DNA of 64,000 nt from Salinimicrobium sp. TH3 (GTDB lineage Bacteria; Bacteroidota; Bacteroidia; Flavobacteriales; Flavobacteriaceae): positions 62,001-126,000 of the forward strand of contig NZ_JAPONB010000005.1 in NCBI RefSeq assembly GCF_026676115.1. The letters are read 5' to 3'. Below, in pieces: positions 25,920 to 34,735 of the stretch. The position numbers and the translations under genes are program-made. The first letter of the stretch is position 1. Every line of letters starts with the position of its first letter. The notes under the pieces were generated by a model. It was given only the letters and a program-made list of their open reading frames with translations, did not search any database and was not told where the DNA came from.

Positions 25920-26755
25920 TGCTACGATTACTTAACATAGAATATCACAAACTACGCTATAGTAAATCTTCGCGGGTTTTGGTCACTACCTACTTTATCC
26001 TTATTACTTTTATTGCGCTCATAGCATCTATAGAATTTAACTTTGGAAATGTCAACTTCAGGCTGGCAGACCAGGGAATCTTTAATTTCCCTTACATATG
26101 GCATTTCAACAGCTATATTGCTGCTACTCTTAAGTTATTCCTGGCCATTGTGATCGTTTCTATGATGTCCAACGAATACAGTAACCGTACAATAAAGCAA
26201 AATCTTATCGACGGCTTAAGTAAAAAGGAGTTCATCCTTTCAAAATTCCTTACTGTTGTTTCTTTCGCACTGTTATCGACTCTTTTCCTGTTCATAGTTT
26301 CTTTGATACTTGGCCTGTCTTTTTCAGATTATACAGAGATGAACATCATCTTTTCTGATATGGAATACCTGCTGGCCTATTTTATTAAGCTAACAGGGTT
26401 CTTTGCTTTTTGTATGTTCCTGGGAATTTTCGTGAAAAGATCGGCTTTTGCGCTGGGCTTCCTGTTCATTTGGTGGATCCTTGAGAGCATCTTAAGGGGA
26501 GTTATGGAGTATAAGATCTTCAGGGATTCTAATATTGCCGAAAATATTGCACAATTTTTTCCGCTGGAATCTATGGCTTTGCTTGTTAAGGAGCCTTTTA
26601 CCAGGCTTAACGCAGTACAGTCTGCAGCCACTCAATTGGGATCGGAGATCACGAAGGACTATTCCATTCACTGGTATCAACTTTTAATTGTGATCCTGTG
26701 GATAGTTATCATCGTTTACCTCTCTTATTTACTGCTGAAGAAGAGGGATCTTTAA
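25919..26755 (+). CDS. ABC-2 type transporter, permease
   Basis: A 278-residue membrane protein with about six hydrophobic segments, starting with a short cytoplasmic MLRLLNIEYHKLRYSKS and a first segment at about 22-40. NEYSNRTIKQNLIDGLSKKEFILSK is split by the usual ABC-2 coupling-helix pattern. It is coupled to the ATPase by overlapping stop and start. No peptidase or accessory domain is present. Confidence 0.88.
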   Translation: MLRLLNIEYHKLRYSKSSRVLVTTYFILITFIALIASIEFNFGNVNFRLADQGIFNFPYIWHFNSYIAATLKLFLAIVIVSMMSNEYSNRTIKQNLIDGLSKKEFILSKFLTVVSFALLSTLFLFIVSLILGLSFSDYTEMNIIFSDMEYLLAYFIKLTGFFAFCMFLGIFVKRSAFALGFLFIWWILESILRGVMEYKIFRDSNIAENIAQFFPLESMALLVKEPFTRLNAVQSAATQLGSEITKDYSIHWYQLLIVILWIVIIVYLSYLLLKKRDL

Positions 26756-26791
26756 CCGGCCTGATATTAAACTTCTTAGGAGCAGGCAATA

Positions 26792-26823
26792 TTTGTTGGT
26801 AGCTTTAAAATTGGTTATTTTTG
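26792..26823 (+). promoter_or_regulatory. Promoter of uvrB
   Basis: TTTG at 26792-26795, a 20-base spacer and TATTTTTG at 26816-26823: both elements match the Bacteroidota consensus. It lies 19 bases before the ATG. No SOS-like box is evident. Confidence 0.65.
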
Positions 26824-26842
26824 CAAGTCAGCAAAAAATCCT

Positions 26843-28846
26843 ATGAAATTTAAAGTAAAGTCAGATTTTAAGCCCACGGGAGATCAGCCGCAGGCTATAA
26901 AGCAACTGGTTAGCGGAATTGAAAACAATGAACGATACCAGACACTTCTTGGAGTAACAGGATCGGGGAAAACCTTTACAGTCGCCAACGTAATCGAAGA
27001 GGTTCAAAAACCTACTCTTGTACTTGCACATAACAAGACCCTGGCCGCCCAGCTTTATTCTGAATTTAAGCAGTTCTTCCCTGATAATGCGGTAGAATAT
27101 TTCGTAAGTTACTACGACTACTATCAGCCGGAAGCTTTTATACCCTCCTCGGGAACTTATATTGAAAAGGATCTTTCGATAAACGAAGAAATTGAGAAAA
27201 TGCGTCTCAGCACCACCTCTTCCCTCCTCTCCGGAAGGAGAGATGTGATAGTGGTAGCTTCGGTTTCCTGTCTTTACGGTATTGGGAACCCGGTTGAGTT
27301 CAAGAAGAACGTTGTTTCCATTGAAAAAGATATGGTGATCTCACGAACACAGCTGCTTCATAAGCTTGTGCAAAGTCTTTATTCAAGGACCGAAGCTGAA
27401 TTCAACCACGGGAACTTCCGAATTAAAGGAGATACTGTAGATGTCTATCCAAGTTATGCAGATAATGCCTTCAGAATTCACTTTTTTGGAGATGAGATAG
27501 AAGAGATTGAAGCTTTTGACCCGGCTACAAACGAGGTTATAGAGAAATATGAACGTCTTAATATCTATCCTGCGAACATGTTCGTGACTTCGCCCGATGT
27601 ACTCCAGGGAGCTATACGGCAGATCCAGGATGATTTGGTAAAACAAGTAGATTACTTCCAGGACATAGGAAAACATTTGGAGGCAAAACGTCTTGACGAG
27701 CGCACAAATTTCGATCTTGAAATGATAAGGGAATTGGGCTACTGTTCTGGAATTGAGAACTACTCGAGGTACCTGGATGGTCGTCTACCGGGCACAAGAC
27801 CTTTCTGTTTACTGGATTATTTCCCCGACGATTTCCTTATGGTAGTGGATGAAAGTCACGTTACTATCCCGCAGGTACATGCGATGTACGGAGGGGACAG
27901 ATCCAGAAAAGAAACTCTGGTCGATTACGGTTTCCGGCTTCCGGCAGCAATGGATAACCGTCCGCTTAAATTTGAGGAGTTTGAAATACTTCAGAATCAG
28001 GTGATTTACGTAAGTGCTACTCCGGCAGATTATGAACTTCAGAAGACAGAGGGAATGTATATTGAACAGGTAATTAGACCTACCGGTTTACTGGATCCTG
28101 TAATTGAAGTGCGACCCAGTCTCAACCAGATAGACGATCTCATTGAGGAAATGCAGGTGAGGATCGACAAAGACCAGAGGATTTTAGTTACGACCCTTAC
28201 AAAACGAATGGCCGAAGAGCTAACGAAATACCTTACCAGAATTGATATTCGCTGTCGCTACATACATAGCGATGTCGATACATTAGAGCGGGTGGAAATT
28301 ATGCAGGACCTTCGAAAAGGGCTTTTTGACGTGCTGGTTGGAGTAAACTTGTTACGGGAAGGACTTGACCTTCCGGAAGTTTCCCTGGTGGCAATTCTCG
28401 ATGCCGATAAAGAAGGTTTCTTAAGGAGCAACCGTTCCCTTACGCAGACAATTGGCCGGGCTGCACGCCACCTGGAAGGAAAAGCCATTTTGTATGCTGA
28501 TAAAATTACAGATAGTATGCAAAAGACTATTGACCAGACGGAGTACAGGCGTGAGAAACAGCTGAAGTACAACGAAGTCAACAACATCACTCCCACCGCG
28601 CTTAAAAAGTCTTTTGAGAATATGCTGGTGCGTAAAAAACCAGAGCCCTATGTGTATGAGGTTGCTCCCGATCTAAAAGCCGCAGAGGCTGAAACAGAAT
28701 TCTTTAGTAAACCACAACTTGAAAAAAGGATCAGGGAAAAAAGAAAGGCCATGGAATCGGCGGCTAAAGAGCTGGATTTTATGACAGCGGCAAAATTGCG
28801 TGATGAAATCAAGATGCTGCAGGAAAAAGTACAGGAAACCTCTTAA
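26843..28846 (+). CDS. uvrB: Excinuclease ABC subunit B
   Basis: DNA-damage-verifying helicase-like subunit of nucleotide excision repair. The 667-residue protein has Walker A GVTGSGKT (37-44), the beta-hairpin region with YYDYYQPEAFIP, the DESH motif in VVDESHVTIPQ, motif VI QTIGRAARH, and a C-terminal UVR domain (MESAAKELDFMTAAKLRDEI). Length is normal. It has its own strong promoter. Confidence 0.97.
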   Translation: MKFKVKSDFKPTGDQPQAIKQLVSGIENNERYQTLLGVTGSGKTFTVANVIEEVQKPTLVLAHNKTLAAQLYSEFKQFFPDNAVEYFVSYYDYYQPEAFIPSSGTYIEKDLSINEEIEKMRLSTTSSLLSGRRDVIVVASVSCLYGIGNPVEFKKNVVSIEKDMVISRTQLLHKLVQSLYSRTEAEFNHGNFRIKGDTVDVYPSYADNAFRIHFFGDEIEEIEAFDPATNEVIEKYERLNIYPANMFVTSPDVLQGAIRQIQDDLVKQVDYFQDIGKHLEAKRLDERTNFDLEMIRELGYCSGIENYSRYLDGRLPGTRPFCLLDYFPDDFLMVVDESHVTIPQVHAMYGGDRSRKETLVDYGFRLPAAMDNRPLKFEEFEILQNQVIYVSATPADYELQKTEGMYIEQVIRPTGLLDPVIEVRPSLNQIDDLIEEMQVRIDKDQRILVTTLTKRMAEELTKYLTRIDIRCRYIHSDVDTLERVEIMQDLRKGLFDVLVGVNLLREGLDLPEVSLVAILDADKEGFLRSNRSLTQTIGRAARHLEGKAILYADKITDSMQKTIDQTEYRREKQLKYNEVNNITPTALKKSFENMLVRKKPEPYVYEVAPDLKAAEAETEFFSKPQLEKRIREKRKAMESAAKELDFMTAAKLRDEIKMLQEKVQETS

Positions 28847-28938
28847 TGTGTTAAAATTTTTATAGAGTGCTGTAAAACAGGAAGATATTTAAGTATATTG
28901 ATTTTTATTGGTGTCTCCCCGAGAAAAAAAATGCACTC

Positions 28939-30150
28939 GTGTACAAACTTTTGTTATTGGGGATCGTACTCCTCTTGATTTCTTTTAAAACAAATGCGCA
29001 GGTAGGGATCAATACCCATGACCCAAAAGCCCAACTGGATATAAGCATTGAAGATCCGGCTTCGCCGGAAAATACAGATGGCATTCTTATCCCGCGAATG
29101 TCAAATTTTCCAGCCACTAATCCAACGGAAGCTCAACACGGGATGCTGATCTTCCTCACCTCTCAAAAATTGGAATTCCCAACAGGATTTTATTGGTGGA
29201 ATTCCTCCCTGGTAGCCTGGGAAAGTGTGGGAAGAAAAGCTACATCAGATTTTTACAAAATTGGAACAACATCTCCCTCCACCAGTCCAGAGGATGCGGT
29301 CTTTAGAAAAGGTAATGTTAGCATTGGCGGCTCTTCCCAAAATGTTAAACTGAAGGTGATAATTGATGATAAGGAAGATCATTTAATACGTACCGGCCTT
29401 GAAGTTGACAACGCAAGTTCGACAGCAAAAAATGTTACTTACGGCATTGTAACCAGTAATAATACTGCAACAGCCGATAAAAAGTATGGAATAAAAAGCT
29501 CTGTTAGTGCCAATGGAATTGGTATTCACTACGGCATTTTTAATGAGGTGAATCAGAATACAAATGAAGAGATCTACGGGATCTATAATGATGTAGGTAA
29601 GACATTTGGGTCCACAAAAAACCACTATGGAATCTACAACGAAATTGGAACAGTACAGGGGAATGGCTTTGTCTATGGCATATACAGCACGGCCTATGGG
29701 AATGATCCAAAAAAGGTATATGCAGGCTACTTTTCGGGGAGAGTAGGCATAGGAACAACAGGAAATGATTACGTGTTGCCGGATGTGAGAGGTTCCCATG
29801 ACCAGGTTTTAATGACAGATGCAAGTGGCATTGTGAGCTGGAAATATCCATACTCCGGCACCTATTCCTCCACTGCCTCTAATACCGGAGCTTTTATAAT
29901 TCCCGAAGAAACTTACTCCCTTCGCATCAATAACCAGGTGAGCAGCGTTGTAATTCCCGACGCCGCTACTAATAAAGGCCGACTAATTTACCTTATCAAC
30001 TGGCCCGGAAACTCAAAAAAGATTCTGGATTTTATAGGCAGTAACGACCTGTTTGATATTACCACAAATTCAACAGTGACTAGTATTGATCCGGGAACAA
30101 AGTACCTCATTCAGAGTGCCGGCAACCGGTGGATCCTTTTGGATAAATAG
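28939..30150 (+). CDS. Secreted structural-type protein of unknown function
   Basis: A 403-residue protein with an N-terminal signal peptide (MYKLLLLGIVLLLISFKTNA, then QVGINT). QVGINT followed by P-x-A-x-LDI is a very common opening of Bacteroidota surface and tail-fibre-like proteins. The middle has repeated YGI(Y/F)N/S units (about 155-255), like phage-fibre or adhesin beta repeats. There is no sorting domain at the C-terminus. The start is GTG at 28939; an ATG eight bases upstream is out of frame. Function unknown. Confidence 0.75.
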   Translation: MYKLLLLGIVLLLISFKTNAQVGINTHDPKAQLDISIEDPASPENTDGILIPRMSNFPATNPTEAQHGMLIFLTSQKLEFPTGFYWWNSSLVAWESVGRKATSDFYKIGTTSPSTSPEDAVFRKGNVSIGGSSQNVKLKVIIDDKEDHLIRTGLEVDNASSTAKNVTYGIVTSNNTATADKKYGIKSSVSANGIGIHYGIFNEVNQNTNEEIYGIYNDVGKTFGSTKNHYGIYNEIGTVQGNGFVYGIYSTAYGNDPKKVYAGYFSGRVGIGTTGNDYVLPDVRGSHDQVLMTDASGIVSWKYPYSGTYSSTASNTGAFIIPEETYSLRINNQVSSVVIPDAATNKGRLIYLINWPGNSKKILDFIGSNDLFDITTNSTVTSIDPGTKYLIQSAGNRWILLDK

Positions 30151-30166
30151 ATTAAAGAAAAGGATT

Positions 30167-30178
30167 GGGCTAAAGCCC
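30167..30178. repeat. GGGCTAAAGCCC palindrome, copy 1
   Basis: A 12-base near-palindrome just after the secreted protein gene. It also occurs at 30370-30381 and, reversed, at 30522-30533. Confidence 0.7.
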
Positions 30179-30207
30179 TAATGACATTTTAATTCTAAAT
30201 CCTCCGG

Positions 30208-30284
30208 ATAAATTCGGAGGCAATTCATGGATAGACCAGGATTTCTTGTGAATGGATGAGAGCCTGTAGACATGAATTACCTCC
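30208..30284 (+). repeat. Conserved stem-loop repeat, copy A
   Basis: A 77-base element. GGAGG, then AATTCATG, pairs with CATGAATT, then CCTCC at the other end; an inner CAGG pairs with CCTG; the apical loop TTCTTGTGAATGGATGAGAG is identical in copy B. Fold and loop are conserved; stem bases vary. Confidence 0.75.
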
Positions 30285-30338
30285 CCTTCAAAAAGAGGCA
30301 TAAAAAGTTCTCTTCAATAGCCTTTAAACAAAAAAAGG

Positions 30339-30368
30339 ACACCAAAAAATGGCATTTTTGAGAGGTGT
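30339..30368. repeat. Degenerate copy of the CATTTTTGAGA palindrome
   Basis: ACACC, an extra A, AAAAATG, then G and CATTTTTGAGAGGTGT: the same core as the terminator at 8.2 kb but with the left TCTC missing and no T run, so probably not an active terminator. It lies between the two stem-loop repeats. Confidence 0.6.
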
Positions 30369-30369
30369 G

Positions 30370-30381
30370 GGGCTAAAGCCC
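30370..30381. repeat. GGGCTAAAGCCC palindrome, copy 2
   Basis: Same 12 bases as 30167-30178, upstream of stem-loop copy B at a similar distance. Confidence 0.7.
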
Positions 30382-30410
30382 TTTTTGATACAGGATCCTC
30401 TTACCTTCAG

Positions 30411-30486
30411 ATAAATCCGGAGGAAATCATGGACAGACCAGGAGTTCTTGTGAATGGATGAGAGCCTGTAGATATGAATTACCTCC
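30411..30486 (+). repeat. Conserved stem-loop repeat, copy B
   Basis: A 76-base relative of copy A in the same orientation, about 85 percent identical by eye. The outer GGAGG/CCTCC and inner CAGG/CCTG pairs are kept. It is followed by a small hairpin CCGCCT-TC-AGGCGG (30485-30498). Confidence 0.75.
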
Positions 30487-30521
30487 GCCTTCAGGCGGAA
30501 GCTCAAGGTGTAATCAATCCT

Positions 30522-30533
30522 GGGCTTTAGCCC
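30522..30533. repeat. GGGCTTTAGCCC palindrome, copy 3 (reversed)
   Basis: Reverse complement of the other two copies; it closes the repeat cluster about 50 bases before the stop of the acyl-CoA synthetase gene. Confidence 0.7.
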
Positions 30534-30581
30534 AATAAAAAACTCAAAAATGGAGGGTTATTATAATTTTGATACATCAGC

Positions 30582-32678
30582 TTATGCGATCTCATTTATT
30601 TGATTAGGCTGTAGCTTCTTAACCGATCTTTCTAAACGAATTCTTACATCCACAGCAGTTAAATCATTCTGAGTAGCCATAAGAGGATTGAGGTCCAATT
30701 CTGCAATTTCGGGCACAAGAGTCAGGAGATCTGAAATTTTTACAATGGTGTCAGCAAACAATTTGATGTTGATACCGGCCTGACCTCTAATTCCTTTTAA
30801 AATGGGTGCTGCTTTTAGATCTGTTATCATTTGTAAAGCCTCTTCGTCTGAAACAGGAGTCATTGCAGCACTAATATCCTTTAAAACCTCAACAAAGATG
30901 CCTCCCAATCCGCATAAAATGACATGAGGATAATTTGTTTCTTTTTTCGCTCCTATGAACAATTCCATTCCCTTGATCATAGGCTGGATCATGACAGAAG
31001 TTGCTCCTTCGATTTGCATCAACTTGTGGAAATTATCATGTAATTCGACTTCGTTTGAAACATTCAGGATAACTCCGCCAACATCAGATTTATGCAACGG
31101 CCCTTCAACTTTTAGAACTACTGGGTAAGTAACAGAATTTGAAATATTGTTTAGCTCTGCTTGATTCCTTGCCTGAAGTGGAACGGCAAATTTCACTCCT
31201 GCAGTTTCCAACAAACTAATTGCAACTTCTGTAGGCAAGTACCCGTCAGGAAGTGCATTTATTAACTTTCGGATTTTTGTAGAAAATTGTAGGACAGGAT
31301 TTTTAGTTTTTTTACGCACCGGTGTTTGATTATAAACTTTGGATAAGGCCTGTCCAAATAATACCTCATCATGGAATGCGATATTTCCTTTTTTAATAAA
31401 TTCCCTGATCTCATTCTTCACATTCACTACTGAAGGCAATACGGCGTAAATCGGCTTTTTAGAAGTGTTGATTTTTTTATCCAGTACTGCATATACATCA
31501 TCCACAGCGGTTAAACCGGGACTCCCGAAGATCACAGTTATCGCATCAATTTGGGTCGAGTTCTCACAGTACTCAATAATGGCATCTAACTGCCCAGCAT
31601 TACCGGTCGCTAGAAAATCAATAGGATTGGATACAGTTGATCCATCAAATAATTTATCCAATAAGGCTTTGCTTTCTTTACCTTCTAAATGTGGGATCTT
31701 TAATCCATTCTTTGATAATACATCTGTCAGCATTACAGCAGGCCCGCCGGCATGGGTAATAATGGCTATATTCTTTCCTTCAGATTCCTTTTGCTGAAGT
31801 ATTCCGGCAACAGTAATGAGTTCGTTCCTGCCGTAGCAACGTAAAATACCGGCTTTTTTAAACAATGTATCTACAAAAACATCTGAATTGGCTATAGCTC
31901 CTGTATGTGAAGAAGCCGCCCTGTTTCCTTCCTCCGAACTTCCGGCCTTAATTGCCGCAATTTTACAACCCTTACCTATAAGGGAGGCTGTATGTTCCAG
32001 GAATTTAAGCGGGTTCTTGATGCTTTCAATGTAAAGCAGTTTTACTCTTGAACTTGTTTCTTTGTCAAAAGAGCGGTCCAAATATTCCAGAATCTCCTCC
32101 ACTCCTATTTGAGCACTGTTTCCAACGGTATACAAGCTAGAAAATGTTAGCCCCATGCTCTTTGCTGCTTCAATAATAAAAACTGCCGTCGCACCGGAAC
32201 CTGATATAAAGTCAACACCATTCTCATCCAGTTTTGGGATGGGCGTTGTAAAAACTCCTGTGTAATGCTTGTTTATTAATCCAATATTGTTAGGACCCAA
32301 TAAACTCCCGCCCGCTTCATTGATCAACCCGACAATTTCCCTTTCCAGCTTTGCACCGGCTTCATCTTTTTCACTGAAGCCTGCCGAGAAGATAATAAAG
32401 CCCTTTGTGTTCTTCTTTTGAGTAAGAACTTTAACGGCTTCAACAACATATTTTGCAGCAATGGCGATTATCGCCAAATCTACTTCAGGCAAATCATTGA
32501 TGTCATTATAAGATCTCACCCCCTGCACCACGTCCTGTTTGGGATTGACCACAAATAAGTTCCCTTCGAATTGATGGTCGAGCAGGTTTTTCAAAACTCG
32601 GCCACCAGGACTATGAATATTATCAGACCCCCCAACAACAACGATGCTTTTAGGATGAATTAATTTGGGATGAAGCAT
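30582..32678 (-). CDS. ADP-forming acetate/acyl-CoA synthetase, fused alpha-beta
   Basis: Converts acyl-CoA + ADP + phosphate to acid + CoA + ATP (reversible). The 698-residue protein joins the alpha part (CoA-binding Rossmann domain with SIVVVGGSDN near the N-terminus, LLGPNNIGL, and the phospho-His loop in ASSHTGA) to a beta part with an ATP-grasp domain from about 480 (LPTEVAISLLE; VLKVEGPLHKSDVGGV; LDLNPL). In archaea and some bacteria such enzymes harvest ATP from acetyl-, phenylacetyl- or indoleacetyl-CoA. Its neighbours, an aminotransferase and indolepyruvate oxidoreductase, favour aryl-acetyl-CoA. Confidence 0.9.
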   Translation of the reverse strand: MLHPKLIHPKSIVVVGGSDNIHSPGGRVLKNLLDHQFEGNLFVVNPKQDVVQGVRSYNDINDLPEVDLAIIAIAAKYVVEAVKVLTQKKNTKGFIIFSAGFSEKDEAGAKLEREIVGLINEAGGSLLGPNNIGLINKHYTGVFTTPIPKLDENGVDFISGSGATAVFIIEAAKSMGLTFSSLYTVGNSAQIGVEEILEYLDRSFDKETSSRVKLLYIESIKNPLKFLEHTASLIGKGCKIAAIKAGSSEEGNRAASSHTGAIANSDVFVDTLFKKAGILRCYGRNELITVAGILQQKESEGKNIAIITHAGGPAVMLTDVLSKNGLKIPHLEGKESKALLDKLFDGSTVSNPIDFLATGNAGQLDAIIEYCENSTQIDAITVIFGSPGLTAVDDVYAVLDKKINTSKKPIYAVLPSVVNVKNEIREFIKKGNIAFHDEVLFGQALSKVYNQTPVRKKTKNPVLQFSTKIRKLINALPDGYLPTEVAISLLETAGVKFAVPLQARNQAELNNISNSVTYPVVLKVEGPLHKSDVGGVILNVSNEVELHDNFHKLMQIEGATSVMIQPMIKGMELFIGAKKETNYPHVILCGLGGIFVEVLKDISAAMTPVSDEEALQMITDLKAAPILKGIRGQAGINIKLFADTIVKISDLLTLVPEIAELDLNPLMATQNDLTAVDVRIRLERSVKKLQPNQINEIA

Positions 32679-32800
32679 AAAAAAAATAATATAATATTAG
32701 TAAAGAAAGAGAATTGAAAGAAGATTTTAACTGATATTCATCAGCATCTGTTTGATTAGATATTAGTTAATTTGATAGAACAGTCAAAACTTTTTAGGCT

Positions 32801-34018
32801 ATGTATGCATTTTCGAAAGCAGTCAATTCCATGCATTCAGAGGACGTTAAACAATTGATGAAACAAGCTTCCGGCAAAAACCTGATCTCCTTTGCAGGTG
32901 GTATGCCCAACAATGATCTTTTTCCGGTAAAGCAAATTGATGAGATCTATAATTCTTTACCTGAGGATGTCAAAAAGTTGTGTTTTCAATATGGTCCCAC
33001 TTCCGGTTATCCTCCTTTGATCAGGTCCCTGGAAAGCTATTTAAAAAACAAGGGATTGGCAGTTGATGATAATAAAATTTTGATCACTACAGGTTCCCTG
33101 CAAGCGATATCGATAATCACTCAGGAATTTGTCAATGAAGGAGATATTATACTTACAGAAAATCCTTGTTTCGTTGGAGCTTTAACGGTCTTTGAAACTT
33201 TTGGAGCCGAGATACACAGCATACCTATCGACGTGAATGGCATCAACATCGAAGCCTTAAAAAGTAAGATCGAATCCTTGGACCGGAAGCCGAAGTTCCT
33301 ATATGTAACACCCAATTATCATAACCCGGCAGGCATTATTTACACACCTGAAAAGAAAAGAGAACTCCTGGAAGTTTTATCGGGTACAGGAATTATTCTT
33401 GTTGAAGACGATGCTTACAGTGATCTCTATTTCAACGGGGAAGAGAAATCTCTGACTAGAGCCATGAAATCTTATGGCGTTAAAGATGTAGAAATCATCT
33501 ATACGGGATCATTTTCAAAAATACTGGGTCCGGGTTTTAGGTTGGGTTACATGCTTTCTTCTGAAGAGATCTTCGAAAAAGCTGAAACGGTTAAACAGGC
33601 TCTAGATGCCTGTACTTCCAGTTTTATGCAGATACTGGCCAATGAATTTCTAGCACAAAATAAACTGGAACCTTATTTGACATTTTTGAGGAGTGAGTAT
33701 CTGGAACGAAAGAATATGCTTCAAAAATATTTAAAAACTTACATGCCTGAAGAAGTCACCTGGAATGAACCCAAAGGTGGTTTTTACGTCTGGCTAAAAT
33801 TACCCCCACACATTAGATCAACAGACATATTTAAAGAAAGTGTTGCCAAAGGAGTAGTATTTGTAACCGGAAGAACCTTTGATCCTGCCAGTCAAAAGGA
33901 TGACAGGTTGCGACTTTCCTTTTCTAATATGCCCAAAGATCAAATTGAAAAAGGAGTCATTATCTTATCCAAAGCAATAAAAAAAGTGCTCCAGAATTCT
34001 AAAATGCAAATCTCCTGA
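32801..34018 (+). CDS. PLP aminotransferase, aromatic/2-aminoadipate (LysN/ARO8-like) type
   Basis: A 405-residue fold-type I class-I/II aminotransferase. Visible marks are ISFAGGMPNNDLFP near the N-terminus, YGPTSGYPPLI, TTGSLQAI, the PNYHNPAG loop, VEDDAYSD (cofactor Asp) and the Schiff-base Lys in TGSFSKILGPGFRLGY. The N-terminal GG-P and G-R-L-G pattern is that of LysN, ARO8 and kynurenine-type enzymes, which accept aromatic amino acids and 2-aminoadipate. It diverges from the acyl-CoA synthetase and converges on iorBA, giving a compact catabolic cassette. Confidence 0.88.
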   Translation: MYAFSKAVNSMHSEDVKQLMKQASGKNLISFAGGMPNNDLFPVKQIDEIYNSLPEDVKKLCFQYGPTSGYPPLIRSLESYLKNKGLAVDDNKILITTGSLQAISIITQEFVNEGDIILTENPCFVGALTVFETFGAEIHSIPIDVNGINIEALKSKIESLDRKPKFLYVTPNYHNPAGIIYTPEKKRELLEVLSGTGIILVEDDAYSDLYFNGEEKSLTRAMKSYGVKDVEIIYTGSFSKILGPGFRLGYMLSSEEIFEKAETVKQALDACTSSFMQILANEFLAQNKLEPYLTFLRSEYLERKNMLQKYLKTYMPEEVTWNEPKGGFYVWLKLPPHIRSTDIFKESVAKGVVFVTGRTFDPASQKDDRLRLSFSNMPKDQIEKGVIILSKAIKKVLQNSKMQIS

Positions 34019-34040
34019 TCGTTTTTTTAGGTGCTAAGCG

Positions 34041-34089
34041 AAAAAAGTATCGGGAATAAAACCAAGCCTTTTTCCCGATACTTTTTTTA
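34041..34089. terminator. Bidirectional terminator between aminotransferase and iorB
   Basis: AAAAAAGTATCGGGA pairs with TCCCGATACTTTTTT around a loop of about 16 bases. A and T runs on the outer sides allow use from both converging genes. Confidence 0.85.
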
Positions 34090-34110
34090 TAAAGAACTAT
34101 TATATCTACT

Positions 34111-34707
34111 CTAAGAATTAGCCAGATTGGTTATTCCTTCAGCTACTTTTTTTCCTTCAGCAAAAGCTTCAAGGTTTAGCTTGATGATCTTTTCACTTTT
34201 ATTCTGAAACAACTTTTTAATGGCTTCGATCATGCTGTTTTCTGATAATGGAATTATCGCTGATGCAGCTCCCAATAAAACGATATTGGCCACTTTTGAA
34301 TTACCAATGGCTTTGGCAATTTCTGTAGCGTTTATAATGACGTGATTGGGATGCTTCTTTATCTGGTCAAAAAGATCTTTTTTTTCAGGGTAATTGGAAG
34401 TATTAATAAAAGCCTCCGAATCTGTAACCAGCCAGCCATCCTTCTTCAAAAAAGGCATATATCTCAAAGCTTCCATGGGTTCTACCGATAAGATCAAATC
34501 AGCTTTTCCTTCAGGAATGAGATCAGAAAATATTTGCTTGTCCGATATTCTTACATGGGATTGTACAGCACCGCCACGTTGGCTCATCCCGTGAACTTCA
34601 GATTGTTTAATGAACAAGTTCTCGCTTAAAGCAGCAGTATCCAAAACCGCAGCGATGGTAAGGATCCCCTGACCACCAACACCCGATAATATTATATTTG
34701 TTTTCAT
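34111..34707 (-). CDS. iorB: Indolepyruvate ferredoxin oxidoreductase, beta subunit
   Basis: A 198-residue subunit of the 2-oxoacid:ferredoxin oxidoreductase gamma type. MKTNIILSGVGGQGILT is the family opening; SEVHGMSQRGGAVQSHVRI and LIPEGKADLILSVEPMEALR follow. With IorA it oxidatively decarboxylates aryl-pyruvates to aryl-acetyl-CoA. The ATG at 34707 is used; a longer frame to 34827 overlaps iorA and is not conserved. It is 28 bases downstream of iorA. Confidence 0.93.
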   Translation of the reverse strand: MKTNIILSGVGGQGILTIAAVLDTAALSENLFIKQSEVHGMSQRGGAVQSHVRISDKQIFSDLIPEGKADLILSVEPMEALRYMPFLKKDGWLVTDSEAFINTSNYPEKKDLFDQIKKHPNHVIINATEIAKAIGNSKVANIVLLGAASAIIPLSENSMIEAIKKLFQNKSEKIIKLNLEAFAEGKKVAEGITNLANS

Positions 34708-34735
34708 CTGTTTAATTTGTTCTAAGTGAGATACT

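Noticed and set aside
33679-33700. Further copy of the CATTTTTGAG element
   Set aside because: It lies inside the aminotransferase coding region and encodes conserved-looking residues, with no pairing arm; taken as chance.
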